Below, in pieces: positions 16,921 to 24,862 of a stretch of DNA of 64,000 bases. Location of the stretch: assembly GCA_964615335.1 (NCBI GenBank), contig CAZTMT010000012.1, positions 1 to 64,000 on the forward strand. Direction: 5' to 3'. Made by a program: the position numbers and the translations under genes. Source of the DNA: HR10 sp964615335 (lineage in GTDB: Bacteria; Acidobacteriota; Blastocatellia; HR10). The stretch's first letter is position 1; each line of letters opens with the position of its first letter. Under the pieces are notes generated by a model that saw nothing but the letters and a program-made list of their open reading frames with translations, searched no databases and was not told the DNA's origin.

Positions 16921-16949
16921 CGTTCCCCTCTCCTGATGAGATTTTCGAT

Positions 16950-16990
16950 GACCACAACATCCTGTGGTCACCTTGCGATTGTGCACAATC
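16950..16990 (-). promoter_or_regulatory. Leader stem-loops upstream of the lysine-rich ORFs
   Basis: A perfect 14-bp palindrome (GATTGTGCACAATC, 16977-16990) and a 7-bp hairpin with a 6-nt loop (16950-16956 with 16963-16969) lie between promoter and start codon. An 11-nt direct repeat of the type ACAACATCYTG occurs at 16954-16964 and 17002-17012. These could be operators or RNA control elements. Confidence 0.4.
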
Positions 16991-17018
16991 AAAGATCACA
17001 TACAACATCTTGGCCTAT

Positions 17019-17047
17019 CTTATAACCCTTTTCCCGCCAAATGTCAA
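17019..17047 (-). promoter_or_regulatory. Strong promoter of the lysine-rich ORFs
   Basis: Minus-strand TTGACA (17042-17047), exactly 17 nt, TATAAG (17019-17024). Predicted start near 17012, giving a leader of about 90 nt. Confidence 0.75.
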
Positions 17048-17088
17048 CAACTTTTTTCTCCCACCTCCGGGCGCGCGGGAGGATCCCG

Positions 17089-20000
17089 TCATCGCGTCAG
17101 GCGGCGGTAGATGCCGGGAAGTCGCTCGGGCAGGCTGAGGACATCATCAATGATCGTGTAGCCGACCTCTCCGTACATGTCGCGCAGTGGGGTCTCGGAC
17201 TCGCGATCGATGGTGATACAGAAGGGGATCACACCGGCCATACGGGCTTGGCGGAGGGCGATCTTGGTATCTTCGCGAGCATATCGCGCGTCGCCATAAT
17301 CGTGATCGTAGGGCCGCCCATCGCTCAAGACGATCAGAAGTCGGGTGCGCGCGTCCTGTCGCATGAGGCGAGCCGTCGCATGGCGGATGGCCGCGCCCAG
17401 GCGCGTGTTGTTCTGATAGGTGATCCCTCCGATGCGGGCCTCGACCTCGGGCGAATACTTCTGATCGAAGTCTTTGATGATATAAAACTTCACGTTGTGC
17501 CGCCCCTCGCTCGTGAACCCCTGAATAGCGTATCGGTCGCCGACGGCCTCCAGGGCCTCGCTCAGAAGCACCAGACCTTCTTTCTCGATATCAATGATGC
17601 GCTTGCTCGGTCGCGCCGTCCCAGCTCGCGGGGAGACGGTGCGCGCTGTGGAGCTGGACATATCCAGCAGGAAGGAGACGGCCACGTCGCGCTGACGCCG
17701 CAGACGGCGCACATAGAGGCGTTCGGAGACGCGTCCGGATGTCTGCCGATCCAGCGCATAATCAATGACAGCCTGCAGATCGAATTCCTCGCCATCGAGT
17801 TCCCCTTTCACCTTCTGCAGGGCTTCAGGGCGCAGCAGTTGGAACTGGTATCGAATCGAGGAGATCAGCGGCCCGTACTGCGCGCGCACCTGTGAGACGA
17901 ACTGCCGACCGCCGCGTCGCGCCGGTCGTTCGATCACGCGACACCAGGCGGCGCGGAAATCGGCCAGCTCGTGATCCCACTCCTCGTAGTAGAAGGCCTG
18001 ATCGCCCGGTTCCAGCTCCTGCTGCTCCAGCTCTTCGGGAAAGGCCTCTTCGGCGAGGCGCTCCCACGGCGCGTGCTCCGGATCGCGCGCGCGTCGAATC
18101 CAGAAGTTGAAGGGTTCCAGGCGATCGGTCGGGCGCGGCTGGCGTTCCAGAAGGACCTGGGGAGGGACGGGCTGTTCCCCACTCTCGGGCTCGCTGGAGG
18201 TCATCGGTTCCTCGGCGCTTGTGCGATCCGATTCCGCATCGGGGTCGCGCAGAGTGCCCTGCTCTTGCAAGAGCTGAAGGATCAGATGCGTCGCCTGGAG
18301 GCTCGCGGCGACGGTCGCATCCGTCCTCTGGATGAACCGCTGCAGGACGTTCTCCAGCACGCCGACCAACTGCGGGAGCCGCTGCCGCACATCCTCGGAG
18401 ACGCCCCCCAGAAGGGCGAGGCGGAAGAGAAGTTCCAGGACGAGATCCACCGGGGAAAGCTCCTCCAGTGCGGGACGTCGCGCGCGCAAGCGATCCCGCA
18501 CGAAGTCCAGATCCCGACGCAGCCCCCGATAGTGATGGCGGAGCAAAAAATCAATGCGTCCGTTCTCGCACACGGTGAAGATCCGCTCGGCCAGATCGCG
18601 GTCGGGAAAGAGCGAGAGAATTGTCGCGAAGGTCACCGGCCCAGAAGATATCTCCGAGGGAGAACTCCGATCGGCTCGGGCGTTCGCGCCGGCATACGTC
18701 TGCCGCACGGCCTGGGCCAACTCGATCAACTCGGGCAGATCGGCGCTGTGCGTTCCGAACTCGAGCTGTCCGGCGGCGTGAGCGGCCAGGACTTTGTAGA
18801 GTTTGAAATCGGCCTCCGGCTCGCCGAACTCGGAGATGGCGGCCGGCAGATAGATCGTCTTACCGTCATGCACGGAGGCGTGCTCGGGCAGGTGACTGAG
18901 CGGCTGCAGGGTTACGGAGCGTCCGGTTAATCCCTGGATATAGAGGCGCAGCATCGGGCCGACGCGCTCCAGCGTGACCCCTCCGGCCGTCTGCTGCAGA
19001 GCCTGCTGGCTCGCTTTGGTCTCTAAAGCGTAATAGGCCTGGGCGCGACGGCCATCGCTGGGATACAGCGTCAATCCGGCTCGCGCCCACTCGGCGAACT
19101 GCTGCAATGTGGCCGAGGCCAGAGCCCGAGGACTTGAGCGGAAGCATTCGATGCCCAGGAGGATGCTCCGCTGGCTCACCTGGTGTACGATCTCCAGCAC
19201 GCGTTCGATGAGCGGCTCCGACGTTCGCCTCTGAAGCTGCGCCAGCGCCTCTATGATACGCGGAGTGAGCTTGAGGAAGGTATAGACGGCGGCACTGTCC
19301 TGAAGCGCGACCTTCCAGGTCAGGTCCGTCCACCGGGCCAGTGCCTCCGCCCCAGCCAGAGCGAGCACGCGCGTGGCGACATGGAAATACTGCAGAGCGA
19401 CTCCGCCGCCGCGCTCCAGGAAAGCCTGCGTATGATCGAGGAGCTTGAGCTGATCCTCCAGGCGGCTGCCGCGCGGCAGGCGCCCGAAGGCCAGCAGAAA
19501 CTCTGTGGCCAGGCCTCCGGCCTTCTCGGCGAAGAGGGCTGACACTGCGAGCGCGCGCTCCAGCGCTCGGCGAGAATCCGGCAGATCGCGAGGGTGCTCG
19601 GGCGATCTCAGAGCGCGCTCGAAGTGGCGTCGAAAGCTCGCGATCACCTCCGGCGCGCGGCCCAGAAACTCCGCGCTCTGCGTCGCGCTGCGCCGCGCGA
19701 TCTCCCCGGCAATCCGATAGACGCGCGCGGCCAGCTCCTCGTCCCCGATTCTCTCGAAGACTGACGGTGCTTTGTGAAAGCACTCAAGAGCCACCGTGCC
19801 CGAGATCAGCGACTGCCGATAGCAGGTCATCAGGACTTCCCGCCGCAAGGCGACGGGAAGCGGGCCGAGAACCGATCCGCTGAGCTGGAAGAAGGCGATA
19901 GCGCTCTCCGGATTCACGCCGGCCAGGCGCCGTCCGATCTCCCCCCAGGTCTTCACGCTCTCCGGATCCATCCCCAAGGCCACATCTGGAGCCACGCGCA

Positions 20001-20172
20001 AGAACTCGACGGTCGCGCGAACACTGGTCGCCGCCATCCCCAAGCCGGTCTCCAGAAGAAGGAGCGCGCGATCGGCCGGAAGTCGCAACAGCCGCCCCAC
20101 GAGATGCTCTTCCCTCTCCGGGACGACCCCTTTCAACTGTTTCTCCAACGCTTTTCGCATCGCCTCGCTCAT
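17089..20172 (-). CDS. VWA-domain protein of the NorD/CbbO type
   Basis: A 1027-aa cytoplasmic-looking protein without a signal peptide. The last ~220 residues form a von Willebrand A domain with the MIDAS motif DMSSST, a second acidic/Thr site (NNTRLGAAI) and LIVLSDGRPYDHDYG, the CbbO/NorD signature. The preceding ~800 residues are leucine-rich helical repeats plus an acidic linker (about 630-700). In NorQ-NorD and CbbQ-CbbO systems the pair inserts or activates metal cofactors in nitric oxide reductase or Rubisco. Its ATG overlaps the stop of the AAA+ partner gene. No Rubisco or nor gene is present, so the client enzyme is unknown. Confidence 0.88.
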   Translation of the reverse strand: MSEAMRKALEKQLKGVVPEREEHLVGRLLRLPADRALLLLETGLGMAATSVRATVEFLRVAPDVALGMDPESVKTWGEIGRRLAGVNPESAIAFFQLSGSVLGPLPVALRREVLMTCYRQSLISGTVALECFHKAPSVFERIGDEELAARVYRIAGEIARRSATQSAEFLGRAPEVIASFRRHFERALRSPEHPRDLPDSRRALERALAVSALFAEKAGGLATEFLLAFGRLPRGSRLEDQLKLLDHTQAFLERGGGVALQYFHVATRVLALAGAEALARWTDLTWKVALQDSAAVYTFLKLTPRIIEALAQLQRRTSEPLIERVLEIVHQVSQRSILLGIECFRSSPRALASATLQQFAEWARAGLTLYPSDGRRAQAYYALETKASQQALQQTAGGVTLERVGPMLRLYIQGLTGRSVTLQPLSHLPEHASVHDGKTIYLPAAISEFGEPEADFKLYKVLAAHAAGQLEFGTHSADLPELIELAQAVRQTYAGANARADRSSPSEISSGPVTFATILSLFPDRDLAERIFTVCENGRIDFLLRHHYRGLRRDLDFVRDRLRARRPALEELSPVDLVLELLFRLALLGGVSEDVRQRLPQLVGVLENVLQRFIQRTDATVAASLQATHLILQLLQEQGTLRDPDAESDRTSAEEPMTSSEPESGEQPVPPQVLLERQPRPTDRLEPFNFWIRRARDPEHAPWERLAEEAFPEELEQQELEPGDQAFYYEEWDHELADFRAAWCRVIERPARRGGRQFVSQVRAQYGPLISSIRYQFQLLRPEALQKVKGELDGEEFDLQAVIDYALDRQTSGRVSERLYVRRLRRQRDVAVSFLLDMSSSTARTVSPRAGTARPSKRIIDIEKEGLVLLSEALEAVGDRYAIQGFTSEGRHNVKFYIIKDFDQKYSPEVEARIGGITYQNNTRLGAAIRHATARLMRQDARTRLLIVLSDGRPYDHDYGDARYAREDTKIALRQARMAGVIPFCITIDRESETPLRDMYGEVGYTIIDDVLSLPERLPGIYRRLTR

Positions 20173-20972
20173 ATGATCGTCGTCACAATCTCGCGCAGGC
20201 TCCGCTGGATCTCCGCATCATCGGTGATCGTCTGGATGATGGCTGCCTCGCAGGCCTCATAGGGGGAGAGGCCGCTCTGAATGAGCTGCGCAGCATAGAC
20301 GAGCAAGCGCGTCGAGACGCCCTCTTCCAGGCCATGCCCCTTCAGATTCCGAGCCTTCTGGCCGATGCGCACGAGATCGCGCGCGGTCTCCTCATCCACC
20401 CCCCCTTCGTGCATGACGATGCGCACCTCGTTCTCAAAGGAGGGATAGGTGAATTCCAGACTGACGAATCGCTGTCGCGTGGATTGCTTGAGATCCTTGA
20501 GCACGCTCTGGTAGCCGGGATTGTAGGAGATGACGAGCATGAACTCCTCGGGGGCTTCCAGCAATGTCCCCAGCTTCTCGATCGGGAGAATGCGCCGATC
20601 ATCCGTGAGCGGATGGATGAGGACGATCGTATCCTTGCGCGCCTCGACGACCTCGTCCAGGTAACAGATGCCTCCGATTTTGACGGCTGTCGTCAGAGGC
20701 CCGTCGTGCCAGACCGTCTCCTCCCCTTCCAGCAAGAAGCGCCCAACCAGATCCGTCGCCGAGAGATCCTCATGACACGCCACGGTGATGAGGGGTCTGC
20801 CCAGCCGCCACGCCATGTACTGCACAAAGCGCGTCTTGCCGCATCCGGTCGGCCCCTTGAGCATCACGGGGAGTTTGTTCCGATATGCCGCCGTGAACAA
20901 CTCGATCTCGTTGTTCGTCGGCAGATAAAATGGCTCTTTCTTGATCCGATACTTCTCTGCCACGTCCATCAT
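20169..20972 (-). CDS. MoxR-type AAA+ ATPase of the CbbQ/NorQ family
   Basis: A 267-aa AAA+ ATPase. Walker A is GPTGCGKT (40-47), Walker B ICYLDEVVEA, followed by sensor-type VISYNPGYQ and the CbbQ_C-like C-terminal helical part. Start at 20972 (double ATG; the second, 20969, fits AAAGG spacing better). The frame is open upstream to 21806, but that is antisense to mnmA and is rejected. It precedes the NorD/CbbO-type VWA gene with an ATGA overlap. The partner pair probably remodels a metalloenzyme using ATP, as in Rubisco activase-type CbbQO. Confidence 0.92.
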   Translation of the reverse strand: MMDVAEKYRIKKEPFYLPTNNEIELFTAAYRNKLPVMLKGPTGCGKTRFVQYMAWRLGRPLITVACHEDLSATDLVGRFLLEGEETVWHDGPLTTAVKIGGICYLDEVVEARKDTIVLIHPLTDDRRILPIEKLGTLLEAPEEFMLVISYNPGYQSVLKDLKQSTRQRFVSLEFTYPSFENEVRIVMHEGGVDEETARDLVRIGQKARNLKGHGLEEGVSTRLLVYAAQLIQSGLSPYEACEAAIIQTITDDAEIQRSLREIVTTII

Positions 20973-20987
20973 AGCCTTTGCTATAAT
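20958..20987 (+). promoter_or_regulatory. Candidate promoter of mnmA
   Basis: CTGCCA (20958-20963, four of six), 18-nt spacer, perfect TATAAT (20982-20987). The -10 lies within the near-palindrome GCTATAATAGC, which also supplies a TATTAT on the minus strand for the divergent AAA+ gene. Confidence 0.4.
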
Positions 20988-21026
20988 AGCATCCTTCGGA
21001 GACCGCGCGCTACCACTTGGGCGACC

Positions 21027-22190
21027 ATGCGCATTGCCGTAGCTATGAGCGGAGGTGTGGATAGCTCGACGGCGGCGGCCCTCCTGAAGCGCGCCGGACA
21101 TGAGATTGTGGGCTTTTCGCTGCAGCTCTGGAACCAGCGCCGCTTCACGGGGCCCAACGGGGAGCCTCTTCCCTCGCGCTGTTGCTCGCTGGAGGACATC
21201 TACGATGCGCGACGCGTCGCGGCGCATCTGGGCTTCCCCTTCTACGTCCTCAATCTCGAAGAGGAGTTCGAGCGGGAGATCGTCCTGCCCTTCGTCCGGG
21301 AGTACCTGCGCGGGCGCACGCCTAATCCCTGCATCCCTTGCAACTCGCAGATCAAGTTCAAGGCCTTCCTCCGCCTGGCCGAACAGTTGGGATTTGAGCG
21401 CGTGGCCACCGGACACTACGCGCGCGTCGAGTGGGATGAAGCGCGCGGGCGCTTCGTGCTCCGGCGCGGAGTGGATCCGCAGAAGGATCAGTCGTATTTC
21501 CTCTTCGAGTTGACGCAGGAGCAGTTGGCGCGCGTCGTCTTCCCGCTCGGGCATCTGACCAAGACGGACGTTCGGCGCCTGGCTCGCGAGCTGGGTCTGC
21601 CCGTGGCCGAGAAGCCCGAAAGTCAAGACCTCAGCTTCGTCCCCGATGGGGATTACGTGCGCTTTGTCGAACAGTATCTCCGCACGGGCCTCGCTCCGGA
21701 GGGCGAGGACCGACTGGCCGATGAGCGCCGAACTCTCCCGCAGCCTCGGCGCGGAGAGATCGTCACGACCGACGGTCGTGTGGTCGGATATCACGAGGGG
21801 ATCCACCGCTACACGATCGGTCAGCGGCGTGGTCTGGGCCTCTCGTTGGGACGCCCTGTTTATGTCGTCGCTTTAGACTTCGCTCGGAATCGCGTCATCG
21901 TCGGTCCGGAGCCCGAGCTGTACACAAGGACGCTGCGCGCCGTGAACCCGAACTGGATCGCTATCGCTGCGCTGCGCGAGCCCATGCGCGTTCGGACCAA
22001 GATTCGCTCTCGGCACGAGGAGGCTTCGGCCACGATCGAGCCGAGCGAGGACGGCTCTGTGCTGGTGCGCTTTGACGAGCCGCAGCGCGCCGTCACGCCC
22101 GGTCAGGCCGTCGTCTTCTACGAGGGCGATCTGGTCATCGGGGGAGGCTGGATCCAGAGCACCGATCAAGTACCTCGGGCGATCGGCTGA
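21027..22190 (+). CDS. mnmA: tRNA-specific 2-thiouridylase MnmA (second catalytic Cys replaced)
   Basis: MnmA thiolates U34 of tRNA-Lys/Glu/Gln. It is 387 aa. The PP-loop SGGVDSS (9-15), ATGHYAR, GVDPQKDQSYFLF and the C-terminal beta-barrel with YTIGQRRGLG are intact. The first catalytic Cys is in NPCIPCNSQIKF (Cys105). The usual ESQ(E/D)(I/L)CF motif reads ESQDLSF, so the second catalytic Cys (E. coli Cys199) is Ser203, an AGC codon. A CC pair in SRCCSLEDI occurs near residue 50, as in many homologues. The ORF is open far upstream, but ATG 21027 begins exactly at the PP-loop strand. Confidence 0.92.
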   Translation: MRIAVAMSGGVDSSTAAALLKRAGHEIVGFSLQLWNQRRFTGPNGEPLPSRCCSLEDIYDARRVAAHLGFPFYVLNLEEEFEREIVLPFVREYLRGRTPNPCIPCNSQIKFKAFLRLAEQLGFERVATGHYARVEWDEARGRFVLRRGVDPQKDQSYFLFELTQEQLARVVFPLGHLTKTDVRRLARELGLPVAEKPESQDLSFVPDGDYVRFVEQYLRTGLAPEGEDRLADERRTLPQPRRGEIVTTDGRVVGYHEGIHRYTIGQRRGLGLSLGRPVYVVALDFARNRVIVGPEPELYTRTLRAVNPNWIAIAALREPMRVRTKIRSRHEEASATIEPSEDGSVLVRFDEPQRAVTPGQAVVFYEGDLVIGGGWIQSTDQVPRAIG

Positions 22191-22248
22191 GCCACGAGAG
22201 ATCCGCGGCAATGGTCCTCGTCTCTGAGCCCCGCACCGCCCACTTCTC

Positions 22249-22791
22249 TCATGCCGAGGAGCTCAGAAGTTGAATCAGGGCGCGCCCGAAGTCGGCCGCT
22301 GCCTGCGGCCCACTGGCTGTGACGATCCGTCCATCAGTGACGACATCCTGGGGCTGATAGTGGGCGCCGCCCTGACTCAGCTCGCGCAAAGACTCCTCGG
22401 TCGCATAGACGGTCGCCCGTCGCCCGTGCAACAGGCCGGCGCGCGCCAGGACGACACCGGAGAGGCAGATGGCTCCGATCACCTTCCCCTTCTCATGGGC
22501 TTCGCGAAGCAGGCGGTGAAGAGTCTCATCCGGCCATAAATACGTCGGCGATCCCATCCCTCCGACGACGACGATCGCCTCGTAATCGTCCGCGCGCGCT
22601 TCTGAGAGGAGCAGATCCGGCGAAGCGCTTCCGCCCAGCATCCCGCGCGCCACGCCGCGTCGCGCCGAGGCGATCTTCACGTCCGCCCCTTCGGCCTCCA
22701 AAAGCCCTTTGGGCGTGAAAAGCTCCTCGTCCCGGAACTCCTCCGGAGCGATGACCATCAGAACGCGCCTTCCACTCAACTTCTTCTCCAT
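22249..22791 (-). CDS. DJ-1/PfpI family protein
   Basis: A 180-aa protein with the class-I glutamine-amidotransferase-like fold of the DJ-1/PfpI superfamily. It has VLMVIAPEEFRDEEL at the N-terminus with the conserved Glu, YEAIVVVGGMGSPTYLW, and the nucleophile elbow GAICLSGVVLA carrying the reactive Cys. Members act as glyoxalase III/deglycase, chaperone or protease; none can be chosen from sequence. ATG 22791 has GGGAGG six bases upstream; the frame extends to 22857. It converges on mnmA with a 58-bp gap. Confidence 0.85.
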   Translation of the reverse strand: MEKKLSGRRVLMVIAPEEFRDEELFTPKGLLEAEGADVKIASARRGVARGMLGGSASPDLLLSEARADDYEAIVVVGGMGSPTYLWPDETLHRLLREAHEKGKVIGAICLSGVVLARAGLLHGRRATVYATEESLRELSQGGAHYQPQDVVTDGRIVTASGPQAAADFGRALIQLLSSSA

Positions 22792-22884
22792 ACCCTCCCT
22801 CCCCAGCAGGGTCATGAGCCAGGGGATCCCTTCCCGACCGTCAAGCGGAATCCCCATTGCTCATTTAGCAATCTCCGTGCCGCA

Positions 22885-23262
22885 AAGAGCCCTCGAAGAG
22901 GGCGACAGACGATAGCCTGGGGTGAAGCGCAAGCGGAACCCCAGGAAACGAGGTCCCCAATCACCGAGCCTGCGCCAGCGGGCGACACACCGGGTCAGAA
23001 GCCTGGCGAATCGAAGGACGCCATTCGTGTATCCCCCGATGTTGTGACCTGGCGTGTGTGAACCCGACCGGTTGGGTGGCATCCTGGTGTGTCGCCCCCT
23101 TCGGGGGCTTGTGGGGAAATTGGGGGGGGCTCACGTTCCGTTCCTAGGGCTTACGCCCTAGGCTATTCTCTGCCGCCCCCTCCGGGGGCTTTTTGCGGAA
23201 AAGGGTCGTTCTGCAAAAAGGCTCGCGCCCCAGGCTAATCTCTGTGCCCACTCCGTGGGCTT
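22885..23262. repeat. REP/REPIN-like cluster of inverted palindromic repeats
   Basis: No gene is visible in 22792-23365. Instead, one left unit (22887-22945) has a small stem (22889-22903), the linker GACAGACGATAG and the stem CCTGGGGT/ACCCCAGG (22916-22945). It matches the reverse complement of a right unit with stem CCTAGGGC/GCCCTAGG (23143-23162), linker CTATTCTCTGCC and stem GCCCCC-TCC-GGGGGC (23175-23189). Two more right-type stems end in GCTT, at 23094-23108 and 23246-23260. A 12-bp inverted repeat (22980-22991 with 23086-23097) joins the halves. This looks like a non-autonomous REP-type element; no tyrosine transposase gene is nearby. Confidence 0.65.
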
Positions 23263-23365
23263 GGAGATGCGAGCTTTCACCCGGGCATTGAGGATTTTTC
23301 CCCAAGGATGGTGCTGCTGCGCATGCGATCTGGGAAGTCTCGCGAACGATTCGCCCCGACCCTAT

Positions 23366-23716
23366 TCAGGCGTCTGAGGGACGAGTGGGACCCGGACTCC
23401 CCAAAGAGCGGTCTATCCTCTTCTTTCCCTGCGAGAGCAGGTAGATCTCTTCCAAGCTCAGAGGAAGAACGTGAAGGTCCTCCATTCCGGCTTGACGCAG
23501 CCGCTCGGCAAGTGAGTCGTCCCACCTATCGGTGACGATCTCACACGCATCGGAAGCGACGACCAGCTCACTTCCCCCCAACTCCTGAAAGTGGCTGAAA
23601 GGGATCGTCGGAGGGGACGGGTGCGCAATGAATGGAAGATGGAGTGAAGAAGGCCACCTGAGCGTTTTTTCGCGCAAGATATCCCAGCGCGCCTCCTTGC
23701 CTAAGAGGAATCCCAT
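23366..23716 (-). CDS. Hypothetical 116-aa protein, possibly an ABC-ATPase C-terminal remnant
   Basis: Not recognised. The 116-aa frame begins 14 bp after the stop of the upstream deacylase and has no clear ribosome site. Its second half (SLAERLRQAGMEDLHVLP then LSLEEIYLLSQGKK) resembles the C-terminal end of ABC-2-type transporter ATPases, which commonly finish with a 'sLEdvFl' motif, but no Walker or signature motif is present. It may be a decayed fragment next to the repeat cluster or a chance frame. Coding status is uncertain. Confidence 0.35.
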   Translation of the reverse strand: MGFLLGKEARWDILREKTLRWPSSLHLPFIAHPSPPTIPFSHFQELGGSELVVASDACEIVTDRWDDSLAERLRQAGMEDLHVLPLSLEEIYLLSQGKKRIDRSLGSPGPTRPSDA

Positions 23717-23730
23717 CGCTCACTGCGGTT

Positions 23731-24816
23731 TCAGCCGGGCGATTTCACGGCTCCGATGAAGGCGACGGGTTCTCCCTGCGTGATCGGAGGGGTGGCGACG
23801 ATATAAAGGACAAGACCGGCGAAGGGAGCGCGGACTTCGGCGATCGGACGCCCGAAGAAGTCCGTGATCGTCGCCAGAAGGGCTCCGGCCGCAACATACT
23901 GCCCTCGCTCGACCTGGGGATAGAGGATGCCGGTCGCCGGGCTCGTCAAGACGCGTGTCGGATCCAGAAAGACCGGATGCGCGACGCGCTCGGGCTCTCC
24001 CTCCAGCATCTTCAGGTGACGCATGAGGCTGAGCACTCCGCGCACGATGCGCTCGATGGATTCCGAATCGGTCCGGCCCAAATATCCAGATTCCACGGTC
24101 AGCGCCGGCTTGCCGCGCGTGATGGCCGTCGTGGAACAGTAGATCGAAGCCGTCGGATCCGTGGGCCGATCCCGATCCACGACGATGTATTCGATCCCGA
24201 AAGCGAGCGCCATCTCGCGCACAGCCGCATCCAGACGGGGATCTCCCGTGACCGGCATGTAGACATAAGGCCACAAGGATTCGTTCCCATCCCCGCAGTG
24301 AAGATCCAGGAGCACGTCGCACTTCTCGATCACTTCGGTCGTGATGGCGTAGGCGAGGCGTTCGGACACCGTCCCATCCGGGCGACCCGGATAGACGCGA
24401 TTCAGGTTCTTGCGATCCACCGGGCTGTAGTAGATCGTCCGCCCCAGAAACGAGGGCATATTGGCGACGTGCACCAGAATGATGGTCCCCTGCAACTGCC
24501 GCGGGTCCAGGTGCGCGCGCAGCCGTTGCAGCGCCAAAATCGGCGCGTATTCGTAACCGTGATTCCCCGCGACCAGCGCGAGGACTGGTCCGGGTCGCTC
24601 CCCCCGCGCGATCGTCACCGGAATGGGCGCTCCCGGATCCGCCGCAGCCGGCACGTCGAGCATGCCTGAGACGATTTCGCCGGGCCGAGCGACGATCGGC
24701 CCGACGCGAAAGACCTCCTGCGGCGCCGGGTGTACCCATCCGCTCGAAAGGACGAGGCCGAGCGCAAGGATCAAACCGATGGATCCCTTCCTGGGCGCGA
24801 ACTTGCATCGGAACAT
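23731..24816 (-). CDS. Exported succinylglutamate desuccinylase/aspartoacylase-family deacylase
   Basis: Zinc carboxypeptidase-fold protein of the AstE/AspA family, 361 aa, with an N-terminal signal sequence (GLILALGLVLSSGWVHPAP). Zinc ligands and catalytic residues appear as GNHGYEY (His, Glu), LLDLHCGDG (His) and VESGYLG (Glu). The C-terminal ~90 residues (VLTSPATGILYPQVERGQYV) form a biotinyl/lipoyl-like beta domain seen in this subgroup. It hydrolyses an N-acyl amino acid or related amide; the substrate is unknown. GGAGGAGAG precedes ATG 24816. It lies 46 bp after the glutamine amidotransferase gene. Confidence 0.85.
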   Translation of the reverse strand: MFRCKFAPRKGSIGLILALGLVLSSGWVHPAPQEVFRVGPIVARPGEIVSGMLDVPAAADPGAPIPVTIARGERPGPVLALVAGNHGYEYAPILALQRLRAHLDPRQLQGTIILVHVANMPSFLGRTIYYSPVDRKNLNRVYPGRPDGTVSERLAYAITTEVIEKCDVLLDLHCGDGNESLWPYVYMPVTGDPRLDAAVREMALAFGIEYIVVDRDRPTDPTASIYCSTTAITRGKPALTVESGYLGRTDSESIERIVRGVLSLMRHLKMLEGEPERVAHPVFLDPTRVLTSPATGILYPQVERGQYVAAGALLATITDFFGRPIAEVRAPFAGLVLYIVATPPITQGEPVAFIGAVKSPG

Positions 24817-24862
24817 TTCTCTCCTCCGAATATGTTCTCCGGCGCGGACGTTTCCCTCGATC

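Noticed and set aside
16506..16955. 149-codon Arg-rich frame over the lysine-rich locus
   Set aside because: It is a frame-shifted reading of the Lys codons (AAG read as AGR) that continues antisense into the amidohydrolase gene; the AAG/AAA frames with ribosome sites are preferred.
20334..21026. N-terminal extension of mnmA
   Set aside because: It is antisense to the AAA+ gene; MnmA proteins start at the PP-loop strand, as ATG 21027 does.
20973..21806. N-terminal extension of the CbbQ/NorQ-type gene
   Set aside because: The extra ~280 residues overlap mnmA on the opposite strand and resemble nothing; the family starts at the double ATG at 20972.
23277..23535. Small ORFs on both strands next to the repeat cluster
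   Set aside because: Short overlapping frames with biased Arg/Ser/Gly composition and no ribosome site.
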